In this document: positions 6,902 through 15,805 of the stretch, piece after piece
How positions within the stretch are numbered: position 1 is the first letter of the stretch
Layout of the letters: the number at the start of each line of letters is the position of its first letter
DNA from: Bacteroidota bacterium
GTDB taxonomy: Bacteria; Bacteroidota; Bacteroidia; Flavobacteriales; Flavobacteriaceae
Assembly: GCA_023434025.1 (NCBI GenBank)
Contig: JAEYTL010000004.1
Span: 1 to 32,611 of the forward strand
Reading direction: 5' to 3'
Length of the DNA stretch: 32,611 nt
Notes under the pieces: generated by a model
Seen by the model: only the letters and a program-made list of their open reading frames with translations
Told to the model about the DNA's origin: nothing
The model's database searches: none
Made by a program: the position numbers and the translations under genes

Positions 6902-8419
6902 TTACAGTAGGGAATGTCTTGTCATTGCATCAGGCTTTTCAATTCCCATTAAGGCTAAGATCGTTGGAGCTATATCGCCCAGCACGCCATTGTTTATTGT
7001 TTTTAAATCGTTGTCAACCAGAATAACGGGCACCGGATTGGTGGTGTGAGCCGTATTGGGCGAGCCGTCCGGGTTAATCATCGTTTCGCAGTTGCCGTGA
7101 TCGGCAATTACAAGGGTCGTGTAATGATTTGCCAAAGCGGTTTCAATCACTTCTTTGACACAAACATCAACCGCTTCACAGGCTTTAATAGCGGCTTCCA
7201 TCACTCCGGTATGTCCCACCATATCGCCGTTGGCAAAGTTCAGGCAGACAAAGTCAGCTTCCCCTTTTTTGAGCTCTTCTACCAGAGCGTCTTTTAATTC
7301 AAACGCACTCATCTCCGGTTTTAAATCGTAAGTAGCTACTTTGGGTGAGTTTCTTAAGATACGGGTTTCGCCTTCAAACGGTTCTTCACGGCCGCCGGAA
7401 AAAAAGAAGGTAACGTGCGGGTATTTTTCCGTTTCGGCAATCCGGATTTGTTTTTTATGGTTTCTTTCCAGCACTTCACCCAGCGTTTCGGTAATGTTAT
7501 CTTTGTTATAGATTACCTTGATGTTTTGATAAGTTTCGTCATAATTGGTCAACGTAACATAATACAGATCCAACCGGTGCATGTTTTGTTCATGGCAGTC
7601 AAATTGCGTCAATACTTCGGTTAACTGCCTTCCTCTGTCGGTTCTGAAATTGAAGAAAATAACAACATCTCCCTCTTTAATTGTTGTGAGCGGTTTGTCA
7701 TTTTCATCCGTCATCACAATGGGTTCAATAAATTCATCCGTAATATCGGCGGCATAAAAATCCTGTATACTGTCCACAGCGTTCTGAGTGTGTTTTCCGA
7801 TGCCGTTAACCAATAAATCATAGGCCCGTTTTACCCTTTCCCACCTTCTGTCTCTGTCCATGGCATAATAACGGCCAACGATTGACGCTAATTTTGCCGT
7901 GGTATTTTTGCAGTAATTTTCTATTTCCGAAATAAACCGGACACCGGACTTCGGATCCACATCACGGCCGTCTGTAAATGCGTGGATATAAACATGGTTC
8001 AGGCCGAATGCTTGTGTTGCATCCACCAATCCTTTTAAATGATCAATATGCGAGTGCACACCGCCATCGGAAACCAACCCTAAGAAGTGAATATCCTTCT
8101 GATTGGTTTTGGCATATTGAAAGGCTTCCTGCAATACCTTTTCGTTGTTCAGGGTTTTGTTCTGAACGGCCAGGTTGATGCGGGTAAGCTCCTGATAGAC
8201 AATTCTTCCGGCTCCCAGGTTCATGTGGCCTACTTCAGAATTTCCCATCTGACCTTCCGGAAGACCAACGTTTAAGCCGTCTGTTCTCAGTTCGGCATGC
8301 GGGTAGTTTTTGTATAAAGAGTCAATAAATGGTATGTTGGCATGGTCTATGGCAGAAACTTTCGGGTCCGGCGAATGTCCCCATCCGTCTAAAATCATCA
8401 GGATTACTTTCTTGTTCAT
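6902..8419 (-). CDS. gpmI: 2,3-bisphosphoglycerate-independent phosphoglycerate mutase
   Basis: It interconverts 3- and 2-phosphoglycerate in glycolysis and gluconeogenesis in the cytoplasm, using two metal ions (usually Mn). The protein has 505 aa, normal for the family. The alkaline-phosphatase-like fold is shown by LMILDGWG (D11, metal), the phosphoserine site GQMGNSEVGHMNLGAGR (S61), DGRDVDP, GRYYAMDRDRRWER, and the C-terminal NFANGDMVGHTG and IADHGNCE metal motifs. The ATG at 8419 is preferred to an in-frame TTG 18 nt upstream, because MNKKVILMILDGWG is the family start. A TATCTTTG box on the same strand (8435-8442) gives a short leader. The secreted protein gene follows after 3 nt, an unusual partner for a glycolytic enzyme. 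Confidence 0.97.
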   Translation of the reverse strand: MNKKVILMILDGWGHSPDPKVSAIDHANIPFIDSLYKNYPHAELRTDGLNVGLPEGQMGNSEVGHMNLGAGRIVYQELTRINLAVQNKTLNNEKVLQEAFQYAKTNQKDIHFLGLVSDGGVHSHIDHLKGLVDATQAFGLNHVYIHAFTDGRDVDPKSGVRFISEIENYCKNTTAKLASIVGRYYAMDRDRRWERVKRAYDLLVNGIGKHTQNAVDSIQDFYAADITDEFIEPIVMTDENDKPLTTIKEGDVVIFFNFRTDRGRQLTEVLTQFDCHEQNMHRLDLYYVTLTNYDETYQNIKVIYNKDNITETLGEVLERNHKKQIRIAETEKYPHVTFFFSGGREEPFEGETRILRNSPKVATYDLKPEMSAFELKDALVEELKKGEADFVCLNFANGDMVGHTGVMEAAIKACEAVDVCVKEVIETALANHYTTLVIADHGNCETMINPDGSPNTAHTTNPVPVILVDNDLKTINNGVLGDIAPTILALMGIEKPDAMTRHSLL

Positions 8420-8434
8420 GGTAAAAATTTTAGA

Positions 8435-8442
8435 CAAAGATA
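8435..8442 (-). promoter_or_regulatory. Putative -7 box (TAnnTTTG) of gpmI
   Basis: On the minus strand the sequence reads TATCTTTG, an exact match to the Bacteroidetes -7 consensus, 15 nt before the gpmI ATG. No clear -33 element is seen. Confidence 0.5.
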
Positions 8443-8470
8443 ACGAAACGTCAGGCTTTTAAAGAAAGTT

Positions 8471-10885
8471 TTACACTTTTTTAAACCAATTTTTAGCTTT
8501 GTTGTAATCGATAAAATAACGGATGCTCAATGAAAAAACATGGTTGAGGTTGTTTTCAAAAACATGGCTGATGTTTGAATCATAACGTTTGTTAACTTCG
8601 TCGGTAAAATGCTGGGCATTATTCCGGTAAAGTGCCGTAACCTGACTTCCCGGGGCAAACCACCAGGAATAAGATAAATCAAAATTCCACAGGTTAAAAT
8701 TGGCATCTTTATTTGTAGAATAATTGTTGTTGGGTTCAAACGTCCCGTCTTCTAACAAGGTATGAAACTGAACATTTTCTGCAAAAGACCAGTAATGTCT
8801 GGTGGTCAGATTCAATGTCATTTTGTTGTTGATGGCAAATTTTCCGGAAATGGAATTGGTTAATGTTGACCGGTTTCTTTCGGTCAGAATGATGTTGTTT
8901 TCAAAAAAATCTACCCAACCGATGTCACTGTTCTGGCGGAAGTAATTGGTGGAATAAATCAACGTCAGTTTATCGTTAAAACGGTACCTCGGACTAATGA
9001 ATAAACTATAGTTCATCCTGTTTTTCTGGTCAAAAAAGCGAATGGAAGGTTCAATGTCCAGGGCAAACTTTCTGTTGTAGTTGGATGAAAAATAGACCCA
9101 TGCATTCCCGCTGGCCGGAAAAGCCAGTGGTCTGCCGGCCACTCTGGATTCGTAAAAATTATAGGTAACAAACGGGCTTACTAAAAAGCCGTACCCCAGG
9201 TAATCATTTTTCAGCGAATTGGAGTTAATATTCATGTTAAACCAATGATCCTGGGCTTTCCCGGTGGTATTTTCAATTTCTAAATAATAATTTGTATTCA
9301 GGTTAAATGAATTATAGCGTTTAGTCGGATTTAAAATCCGATAATTAAAATTTCCAGATACATTGTGGTAATTGGTCACAAAGTTGATGCCCAGATCGTT
9401 AATGTCAAATTCTTTTGAGACATATTGCGAGGCTATCGAATAGCGGTATTTTCCGTATGTTTTTCCAACATTGATATAGGTTGAATAACCATTTCCTTTG
9501 GCGTCATCATAAATGCTGCTCATTTTTAAATCGCCCGAAATATTGTATTTGTTTCCTTTGGAATTGATGTCATATACCACGCCGGTAACATTGGCATCTC
9601 TGAAATCACCAACCCGTGTTACATTGGTGTTGATGAATGAAACAGATGAATTTTGATTAAAGCGTTGGTCAAAAACCAGTACATTATAATTTGTTAATGG
9701 TTCTACCAATTGATTCCGGATTTCGTTTGTGTCGGTGTTTCGGATACGGGCATAAGTTTTTTCGGTAATGGCGTTTAAAAAACCAATTCCCAGTCCGTCT
9801 GCCGTTCTTCCGGAAACTTTTAAGGCATTTAACAGATTAACAGTGGCCGGGCGACTTTCAACCACTTCATTTTCGCCGGCTCTGGCAGAGGTGGATGGGG
9901 GTCCGCCGATTCTTCGTGAGTAAACAAGGTCTCCTTTTGAAAACAGATCCGTGCCTTCGGTAAAAAAAGGCCTGTTTTCATTGAATTGCTGCTCAAACGG
10001 CCCTAAGTTAAGTTCTACATTATCAAAGGCGGTCTGACCAAAATCGGGAATCAGAATAGCATCTAACGTAAACGAATCGTTGATGCCGTATTTAATATCC
10101 ATCCCGGCTTTAAATGTGCTTTCTGTTGTATTCCGGTTCGATTCGAGATAACCGGATGTATAGGGAATTAAGAATAGCCGGGTAGGCGGTTTAATGTTTT
10201 CGATTCCGTCTAAAATTCCGGCCTGGTTGATTACGGAACCCACAGCCCTGTCAATTTTGCTCCATGTGGCTTTTTGCCGGAACCGGCGGATTTCCCGGAA
10301 AAAATTCACGCCCCAGGTCTGTATTTTTTCTTCCGAAAAACGGAGAGCCGCATACGGAATCTCCATTTCAACCACCCAGCCGAAATCGGTAATCCTGACT
10401 TCGCTGTTCCAGATAGCATCCCATGAAAAATCTTCATTGTTTTCCGTTGCCAGACAATCCATCTGAACACCGGCTGCCGAGACAAAAAAACGAAAATCCT
10501 GTTGGCCGTCGTTAAACCCGTTGATAAAAATCCCGAAGTGATCCGCCGTGCCAAACCGGTCCCGTTGTGTGATTTCTTTTTCTATTTTAAAAGGTTCGCT
10601 GTCATATAAAACAGCTCCGATATAAATGGCATTGTCGTCATACAGGATTTTTACCTCCGTTTTCCGGTCGTTCGATTCCGGGGCACCGTTGTCCGGTTCC
10701 AGCATGATAAACTGATGGGCTACCGGTGCGTTTTTCCAGGCCGGTTCATCCATTTTGCCGTCTATTGAAACCGATTCACTGATGCGTAAGGCGGTTGTTC
10801 TTTTTTGACCAAATGCCTGAAAAATTCCTGTTAGCGTTACAAAGAGCAGTGAAAATGCAGTAAAATGGTGCCTTTTAGAATTCAT
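8471..10885 (-). CDS. DUF5916 protein with N-terminal CBM9-like domain
   Basis: This is an 804-aa exported protein with a signal peptide in residues 1-26 (ending FQAFGQ). The N-terminal domain (about 30-240) has the carbohydrate-binding family 9-like pattern: ISESVSIDGKMDEPAWKNA, YDDNAIYIGAVLYD, DHFGIFINGF and WVVEMEIPYAALRF. The remainder is the DUF5916 region with many alternating hydrophobic strands ending in FSLSIRYFIDY, consistent with an outer-membrane beta-barrel. Proteins of this kind in Bacteroidetes are sometimes annotated as hydrolases, but no catalytic motif is visible here and the substrate is unknown. The ATG at 10885 is the only start that keeps the signal peptide. A TTG-N19-TAATTTTG promoter ends only 4 nt before the ATG, so the mRNA may have almost no leader. 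Confidence 0.9.
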   Translation of the reverse strand: MNSKRHHFTAFSLLFVTLTGIFQAFGQKRTTALRISESVSIDGKMDEPAWKNAPVAHQFIMLEPDNGAPESNDRKTEVKILYDDNAIYIGAVLYDSEPFKIEKEITQRDRFGTADHFGIFINGFNDGQQDFRFFVSAAGVQMDCLATENNEDFSWDAIWNSEVRITDFGWVVEMEIPYAALRFSEEKIQTWGVNFFREIRRFRQKATWSKIDRAVGSVINQAGILDGIENIKPPTRLFLIPYTSGYLESNRNTTESTFKAGMDIKYGINDSFTLDAILIPDFGQTAFDNVELNLGPFEQQFNENRPFFTEGTDLFSKGDLVYSRRIGGPPSTSARAGENEVVESRPATVNLLNALKVSGRTADGLGIGFLNAITEKTYARIRNTDTNEIRNQLVEPLTNYNVLVFDQRFNQNSSVSFINTNVTRVGDFRDANVTGVVYDINSKGNKYNISGDLKMSSIYDDAKGNGYSTYINVGKTYGKYRYSIASQYVSKEFDINDLGINFVTNYHNVSGNFNYRILNPTKRYNSFNLNTNYYLEIENTTGKAQDHWFNMNINSNSLKNDYLGYGFLVSPFVTYNFYESRVAGRPLAFPASGNAWVYFSSNYNRKFALDIEPSIRFFDQKNRMNYSLFISPRYRFNDKLTLIYSTNYFRQNSDIGWVDFFENNIILTERNRSTLTNSISGKFAINNKMTLNLTTRHYWSFAENVQFHTLLEDGTFEPNNNYSTNKDANFNLWNFDLSYSWWFAPGSQVTALYRNNAQHFTDEVNKRYDSNISHVFENNLNHVFSLSIRYFIDYNKAKNWFKKV

Positions 10886-10889
10886 TTTT

Positions 10890-10919
10890 CAAAATTAAGT
10901 ATAGTATTTTCAGGAGCAA
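10890..10919 (-). promoter_or_regulatory. Putative promoter of the DUF5916 gene
   Basis: On the minus strand TTG (10919-10917) is followed after 19 nt by TAATTTTG (10897-10890). This fits the Bacteroidetes -33/-7 pattern, with the start codon only 4 nt further on. Confidence 0.5.
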
Positions 10920-11080
10920 TTACTTTATCATTTCCTTAAGAAATATTACCTAAAGACGTTAAATTTCAGATTTGTTACATTTTTTGAATACGATTTGCAG
11001 TTTTCTTCCGTTCTCTTTCAGGTTTATGCGATAAATGGGGATTAATTTTTAAAAAAAATCAGCATTTTAGCCCGAATAAA

Positions 11081-11111
11081 TTTGGTTTTAAACTTTAAAT
11101 TCATATTTTTG
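11081..11111 (+). promoter_or_regulatory. Promoter of the first L,D-transpeptidase gene
   Basis: TTTG at 11081-11084, 19 nt, then TATTTTTG at 11104-11111 gives both Bacteroidetes promoter boxes at standard spacing. The ATG at 11147 leaves a leader of about 28 nt. The rest of the divergent gap 10886-11146 holds only this promoter and that of the DUF5916 gene. Confidence 0.72.
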
Positions 11112-11146
11112 GCATCCCAAGTCTAATTTTAACCTGTAGATTACCA

Positions 11147-11854
11147 ATGAATTACAAGCTTTTTACGGTTTTGTTGTTTGGATTATTTTCATTCACAACA
11201 CCTTCAGATAATACCACAGACCCTAAAGTTATTGCCGCAACATCAAAAACTTCTTTCGAATCGAAAGTAGTTTCGTTATACCATAATCTCAACGCAAATA
11301 ACTTTAAACTTCCGCAACTGGAAAGCTTTACCAAAGCCTTAGAAGGATTTTATCAGTTAAAGCAAAAAGGATTGATTCAGAATGATATCCTGACACTTAT
11401 AGACTTCAGTTTGTCTGCCAATGCCAAAAGGATGTGGGTGATAGACATGGCCAGTAACACGGTTTTATATCATTCCTTAGTGGCCCACGGAAGAAATTCA
11501 GGCGAAGAATTTGCAACGCAGTTTTCCAATAAGTCTGAATCGTATCAAAGCAGTTTAGGGTTTTACCTTACCGGCGAAACCTATCAGGGCAAACACGGCC
11601 TTTCGCTTCGGTTGGATGGTTTGGAAAGAGGAATAAACGACAAAGCACGTGACAGAGCTGTTGTTATTCACGGAGCTGATTATGTTTCCGAACAATTCAT
11701 CAGACAGAACAAACGACTGGGCAGAAGCCAGGGTTGTCCGGCTCTGCCGGTGGAATTAAACCGGGATATTATTCAAACGATAAAAGACAAATCGTGCCTG
11801 TTTATTTATCATCCGTCCAGGAGTTATAAAGCTGCGTCGAAGTTAATTTCGTAG
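11147..11854 (+). CDS. YkuD_2-type murein L,D-transpeptidase catalytic domain protein
   Basis: This is a 235-aa exported protein of the YkuD_2 family (PF13645), related to L,D-transpeptidases that make or edit 3-3 cross-links or attach molecules to peptidoglycan. Residues 1-19 are a hydrophobic signal segment. The catalytic domain covers about 85-225: SLSANAKRMWVIDM, LVAHGRNSGEEFATQFSN, SSLGFYLTGETYQGKHGLSLRLDGLE, the histidine block AVVIHGADYVS, and the catalytic SQGCPAL with Cys197. The strong promoter upstream supports the ATG at 11147. It converges on a second L,D-transpeptidase and overlaps its 3' end by 12 bp. The enzyme class is clear, but the exact reaction is not established for this family. 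Confidence 0.92.
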   Translation: MNYKLFTVLLFGLFSFTTPSDNTTDPKVIAATSKTSFESKVVSLYHNLNANNFKLPQLESFTKALEGFYQLKQKGLIQNDILTLIDFSLSANAKRMWVIDMASNTVLYHSLVAHGRNSGEEFATQFSNKSESYQSSLGFYLTGETYQGKHGLSLRLDGLERGINDKARDRAVVIHGADYVSEQFIRQNKRLGRSQGCPALPVELNRDIIQTIKDKSCLFIYHPSRSYKAASKLIS

Positions 11855-13420
11855 TTTTTTATACAGATCGGCATCCAGGCCGTAAATATCATCCCTGAAA
11901 ATCAATAAGTTTCCGTCGCTCCAGGCTGTCCAGTACAAAATGTGGAGGTAGATTTCCTTTTTGAAATTAACATTTTTGGTTTTGGATTCCGCCAGCACTT
12001 CATCTATTTTTTCCTTGTTCCAGTTTTCAGGGTCGTCCAGCAGGTATTCCGTCAGTTCAAACGGGTTCTGCACCCGGACACAGCCCGAGCTTAAGGAACG
12101 GTTTTCCCGTTCAAAGTAACCTCTCGTATTGGTGTCATGCAGGTAAACCGAAAAACGGTTCGGGAACATGATTTTAACCAGTCCGAGTGAATTGGACTTA
12201 CCCGGAGCCTGTACATAGCGGTAGGATCTTCCTTTAGACGGAATCCAGTCGGATGGACTCACCACGGTGTTTCCTTCATAAATTGTCAGGTTTTTGCCGG
12301 CAAAATAACCTCTGTTTTTAGTAGCGGCGGGAATCACATCTTCTTTCAGAATTGTGGGAGGAACCGTCCAGGTGGGGTTAAAGACCACATAACTTAGTTT
12401 GGAGGATAAAATCGGGGTGCTTCGGCTGGCTTTGCCTACAATGACCCGGTGTGTTTTTACCGTGTCTTTTTCTTTTATTACCCGTAGCGAATAGTCAGGA
12501 ATATTGATGATAAGGTATTCTTTTTCAAACGTTCTCGGATACCATCGCCAGCGTTCCATGTTGGCAATAATCTGCTCTTTTCTTTTTTGTTTGGTAAAAT
12601 TCAGCGAAGCGATGGTTCCTTTGCCGATCACGCCGTCAGGAGCCAGGCCGTGCCGGCTTTGAAAATTTTTAACCGCATTAAATGTAGTTTCATCATAAAT
12701 GTTGGTCAGCGAATCCGGTTTTTTCACGTCATACCAGTAGGCAAGCCGTTTTTTTACCTCAATCAGCACCTCGTTGGTGTCGTTCAGTACAATTTTGTCT
12801 TTAATTTCCAGTTTTTTAAAATTTTCATCCGGAAACTGGTTGATTATTTTCAGGCTGTGTTTTAGTTTCTGATAGACTATGTGGTTCGGTTTTACTTCGT
12901 TCACGGCATAATCAAAGGAGTCTTTCCGCTGAAAATTCAAAAGCAATTGTTGCACATCAATTTTATTCTCTTTCAAATCCCAGTCTTTGTATAATTCGTT
13001 CGGATTCAAAGAACCTTTGGCCGTTTTTTCTACATATTTTTTCAGATTTTGTGTCAGTAAAACATCGTAGTCAATCAATTCTTTGTCAGATAAAGAGGTG
13101 ATGGCTTTTTCCAGTTTTCCGATCTTTTTCAACTCAAAGTCTTTGGTATTCAGGCCTTCTTCTTCTACCGTGTTTAAAATCGTGAGCAAAGATTCCCGGC
13201 AATTGAATGCCAGCCAGAAGGTTCTGTTTTCATTCGCCTGATAGAATGCAGTAACAATCGAATCCTTTGTTTTAGAAAGATAAGTGGAGTCAATTGCCAG
13301 TACTTTTCCTTCGTCTGTCACTTCAACAGCCGGTGGTTTCTGATTGGAAGAGTCGGGTGTTTTTTTGGGGTTACAAGCAATCAGCAGGAGTACAAAAAAA
13401 AGGAGGTAGAGATGCTTCAT
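11843..13420 (-). CDS. L,D-transpeptidase, YcbB/LdtD-like lipoprotein
   Basis: This 525-aa protein is predicted to form meso-DAP3-meso-DAP3 cross-links in peptidoglycan. The N-terminus KHLYLLFFVLLLIACN has a lipobox ending at Cys, so it is probably a lipoprotein. It carries the YcbB-type scaffold domain (about 50-230), a peptidoglycan-binding domain (TFNAVKNFQSRHGLAPDGVIGKGT split over about 240-275) and a YkuD domain (about 295-460) with YLHDTN and the catalytic SSGCVRVQNP, in which the Cys is residue 447. The domain order matches E. coli LdtD (YcbB). The ATG at 13420 is chosen over a GTG 6 nt upstream. The gene lies 13 nt downstream of the GNAT gene and is probably co-transcribed with it. 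Confidence 0.93.
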   Translation of the reverse strand: MKHLYLLFFVLLLIACNPKKTPDSSNQKPPAVEVTDEGKVLAIDSTYLSKTKDSIVTAFYQANENRTFWLAFNCRESLLTILNTVEEEGLNTKDFELKKIGKLEKAITSLSDKELIDYDVLLTQNLKKYVEKTAKGSLNPNELYKDWDLKENKIDVQQLLLNFQRKDSFDYAVNEVKPNHIVYQKLKHSLKIINQFPDENFKKLEIKDKIVLNDTNEVLIEVKKRLAYWYDVKKPDSLTNIYDETTFNAVKNFQSRHGLAPDGVIGKGTIASLNFTKQKRKEQIIANMERWRWYPRTFEKEYLIINIPDYSLRVIKEKDTVKTHRVIVGKASRSTPILSSKLSYVVFNPTWTVPPTILKEDVIPAATKNRGYFAGKNLTIYEGNTVVSPSDWIPSKGRSYRYVQAPGKSNSLGLVKIMFPNRFSVYLHDTNTRGYFERENRSLSSGCVRVQNPFELTEYLLDDPENWNKEKIDEVLAESKTKNVNFKKEIYLHILYWTAWSDGNLLIFRDDIYGLDADLYKKLRN

Positions 13421-13433
13421 AGACACTGATAAA

Positions 13434-13874
13434 TCAATTCATTTTTTTATACATTACAAAATGAGTGCCAATATCGCTGATTTCAAAAGGTTTTCCGTGT
13501 ATGGAATAGCCTGCTTTTTCATAAAACGGAATAGCTTTTTTACGAGCGTTGAACCACAGCAGGTTACAGTTGTACTTTTGGGCATACGCTTCAGCCTCGT
13601 AAAGTAATTTTTCGCCGTAGCCTCTTTTTTGATGGTGCTTTAAGACGGCCATTCCCCGGATTTGAAACTGATTTTTTTCTTTGAATTCCGCATGGCGGTT
13701 TTTAAAAAGCGAAACCACCCCGATTAAAGCACAGTTAATATACAGCCCAAGGTGGATGGTTGACTGCAGGGAGTCACCTTCAAAGTGGCAGGTTTCCACA
13801 GGTTTTCCTTCCCGAAGCACGGGATGACGTACGGAATAAGTGTCCAAAGCCGTTATTTCCTTTAAGGTAAGCAT
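13434..13874 (-). CDS. GNAT family N-acetyltransferase
   Basis: This 146-aa protein is about the minimum size of a GNAT domain. It shows the acetyl-CoA binding segment IRGMAVLKHHQKRGYGEKLLYEAEAYA (about 70-97, with the Q/R-x-x-G-x-G/A loop as QKRGYG), followed by the C-terminal NLLWFNARKKAIPFYEKAGYS typical of the fold. The substrate cannot be told from sequence; it resembles the small ElaA- or YitI-like cytoplasmic group in Bacteroidetes. It is the first gene of a likely two-gene unit with the downstream L,D-transpeptidase, though this may simply reflect chromosomal arrangement. Confidence 0.88.
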   Translation of the reverse strand: MLTLKEITALDTYSVRHPVLREGKPVETCHFEGDSLQSTIHLGLYINCALIGVVSLFKNRHAEFKEKNQFQIRGMAVLKHHQKRGYGEKLLYEAEAYAQKYNCNLLWFNARKKAIPFYEKAGYSIHGKPFEISDIGTHFVMYKKMN

Positions 13875-13973
13875 AATTTTGCCCTTTTAACTTGGTGAAC
13901 TAAAGGTATAACTTTTTCAGAATAAATCGGTTATAAATTCTGTTAGCTTTTTGATAATTTTTTTGAAAAAAAA

Positions 13974-14006
13974 TTTGCAACAAAGAAAACTATTTGTCTA
14001 TATTTG
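13974..14006 (+). promoter_or_regulatory. Promoter of tRNA-Gly
   Basis: TTTG at 13974-13977 and TATATTTG at 13999-14006 are separated by 21 nt. The tRNA starts 12 nt after the -7 box, the expected distance for a short 5' leader. Confidence 0.7.
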
Positions 14007-14017
14007 CACTCACATAA

Positions 14018-14090
<73 letters not shown>

Positions 14091-14095
14091 CTGCT

Positions 14096-14127
14096 AAAAA
14101 CCTCAAACAAAAGTTTGGGGTTTTTTT
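14096..14127 (+). terminator. Terminator of tRNA-Gly
   Basis: CCTCAAAC and GTTTGGGG (one T-G pair) form a stem around AAAA, with AAAAA before it and seven T after it, 5 nt past the tRNA end. Confidence 0.88.
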
Positions 14128-14145
14128 GTGGAATTATAAAATCAT

Positions 14146-14153
14146 TACTTTTG
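14146..14153 (+). promoter_or_regulatory. Orphan TAnnTTTG box with no gene downstream
   Basis: TACTTTTG fits the -7 consensus and points right, but the next gene in that direction (DUF4238) is on the opposite strand. It may be a chance match, or the left-over promoter of a gene displaced by the DUF4238 insertion. The rest of 14128-14256 is AT-rich, and nothing else is recognised there. Confidence 0.3.
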
Positions 14154-14256
14154 TATAGATTTGTGAATGAGGATTAATTGAGCGAGGAAGTTATTTTATT
14201 AGTAATTTTTAATATAAAATTCTTACAAAGATGAAGTAGTAAGAAAAAAATTTATT

Positions 14257-15351
14257 TTATATGTTTAATCCACTATCTTTAAATTTTTCGTACATCTCCT
14301 GCAAATCAACATGATTTATAAAAAATTCATGCTTTTTTAAATTTTTTAAAGACTTAATAAGTTCTTGATTGTCATTAGAAATTCCATTTCGAGATAGATT
14401 TAAAATATCATTCATTAATTTTAATTTTTCTTGAAATTTTAAAACTGTTGGATGTGGTTTGTCAATAAATTTGGTGTTTTCTTCAAATCCATCAAAAAAC
14501 TGTTTAATCCCTTTTTTAGTCCCTATAATCCACCTTTCGGCATTATCATATACTGAATGATTTAAGGTAGTATGCATTACGAAGTTATCTTTTTGATAGA
14601 ATATTTCATTAATAATTGTGTCATTATCTTTTGGTGCTATAAATAAAGCATGTTTAGGATCTAGTGGTATATATGTTGAATTTTTTGGGTCAAATAAATG
14701 GAAATCTAAATCAAAAGTATTTCTAATTTCAACAGGATTGTCACTAGTTATAAATTCTTGATTACCAACTAGCTCAATTACAGTTATTCCATCAAAAAAT
14801 TTAAATTCAACAATTTCATCAAGCAAAGCAAGTTGTGTTTTAATGTAATTTACTCTATTAGTTTCTTTTATCTCTCTTTTAATATCATTAAAAGATTTTC
14901 CTTCAATGGAAATGCTATACCCTAAAAAGTCAATTGTTTTATTTTCAGAGTTCTTTTGAGTGATTTGCAGTAATTTGCTGGTAAACTCTACAAATTTATT
15001 AAGAGCTTTTGGAGTTCTAAGATACATGCTCAAGGTTGTGTAGAGTATTAATCTTTTTTCTTCAGGTGTAATTATTTTTTTTTTATCTAAAACTAATATT
15101 TTATAAACACTTGGGTATTTGCTTTCAATTTTTTCTGAAAAAAAATCTTCGATTTTATATTTTTTATCTCCTTCTAAATTTTTTAAAGTATATAAATCTG
15201 TCTCAACGCAAATATTGGTGACACTCATATTATTTATAAATTTTCCAGTAGTTTTATCGTAAACATCAACAAAAAAAGCATCTTTTTTTTGTGTATGCGA
15301 AAATTTTTTTAAGTAAGTTTTTGGGATGAAATGTTGATGTTTTTTTTTCAT
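14257..15351 (-). CDS. DUF4238 domain-containing protein
   Basis: This 364-aa protein is probably soluble, as no signal peptide or membrane segment is seen. It matches the DUF4238 family by its start KKKHQHFIPKTYLKKFS (family H-x-P-x-x-Y-L-x-x-F pattern), LILYTTLSMYLRTPKAL in the helical middle, VIELVGNQEFITSDNPVEI at about 210-230, and TYIPLDPKHALFIAP at about 240-255. The biochemical function of the family is unknown. The gene is much more AT-rich than its neighbours, stands alone between tRNA-Gly and pepE, and has a long non-coding flank. These are signs of horizontal gain. Defence or mobile-element cargo is a possible context, but nothing in the sequence proves it. Confidence 0.85.
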   Translation of the reverse strand: MKKKHQHFIPKTYLKKFSHTQKKDAFFVDVYDKTTGKFINNMSVTNICVETDLYTLKNLEGDKKYKIEDFFSEKIESKYPSVYKILVLDKKKIITPEEKRLILYTTLSMYLRTPKALNKFVEFTSKLLQITQKNSENKTIDFLGYSISIEGKSFNDIKREIKETNRVNYIKTQLALLDEIVEFKFFDGITVIELVGNQEFITSDNPVEIRNTFDLDFHLFDPKNSTYIPLDPKHALFIAPKDNDTIINEIFYQKDNFVMHTTLNHSVYDNAERWIIGTKKGIKQFFDGFEENTKFIDKPHPTVLKFQEKLKLMNDILNLSRNGISNDNQELIKSLKNLKKHEFFINHVDLQEMYEKFKDSGLNI

Positions 15352-15660
15352 TTTTTTACTGCTATTTATATATGACTTATACTTATTGAAAAAAATAATA
15401 TTTTAACAATAATTGAGGCTAATGTATTAAATATTAAGCAAAATCTCTCACATGCATTTTTGTTCAGTTAAGATACCAACAGCAATTAAGAAATAATCAG
15501 AATATATTAAATTTTACCTTTCAAAACTATCAAAACACACCAACGTTTACGTTTTTTAGCGTTTTTGTCTCGGTTTTTGCTGGAATTTTACTTTTTTAAA
15601 GTAAAGAGTTATTCTATGAACTTAATTATTACTTATGAAAACAAATCTCTTTCTAGCACA
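15352..15660. other. AT-rich non-coding stretch upstream of DUF4238
   Basis: No convincing gene is present. It contains an 8-bp stem with a 3-nt loop at 15587-15605 (TTTACTTT / AAAGTAAA) and T-rich runs such as 15550-15580. It has the same high AT content as the DUF4238 gene, so it is probably part of the same acquired segment. It must hold the DUF4238 promoter, but no exact TAnnTTTG box was found on the minus strand. Confidence 0.4.
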
Positions 15661-15665
15661 ATTTC

Positions 15666-15765
15666 ACGTGAGGGATAGCAGCGAAAAGCCCACAGCGAGG
15701 AGGCACGACGAACGAGGACTTGCAGCGTATAGCCCGAACCGTAGTTTACGGAGGGGCACGCCCAA
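15666..15765. repeat. GC-rich structured intergenic repeat, copy A
   Basis: About 100 nt of GC-rich sequence lie in an AT-rich gap. They contain an internal near-repeat, GCAGCGAAAAGCCC (15678-15691) and GCAGCGTATAGCCC (15722-15735), and a hairpin CCGTA-GTT-TACGG (15739-15751). The minus strand reads GCTATACGCTGCAA at 15733-15720, which matches GCTATCCGCTGCAA at 23214-23227 in another intergenic gap at 13 of 14 positions. This suggests a dispersed extragenic repeat family. No open frame spans it. Confidence 0.6.
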
Positions 15766-15805
15766 AATGAATTTAGAATTTAGATTTTTGCAATTGTAAA
15801 TTCGA

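Noticed and set aside
15616..15678. 20-codon frame with ATG before the GC-rich repeat
   Set aside because: Too short, no recognisable ribosome binding site or motif, and it ends inside the repeat element.
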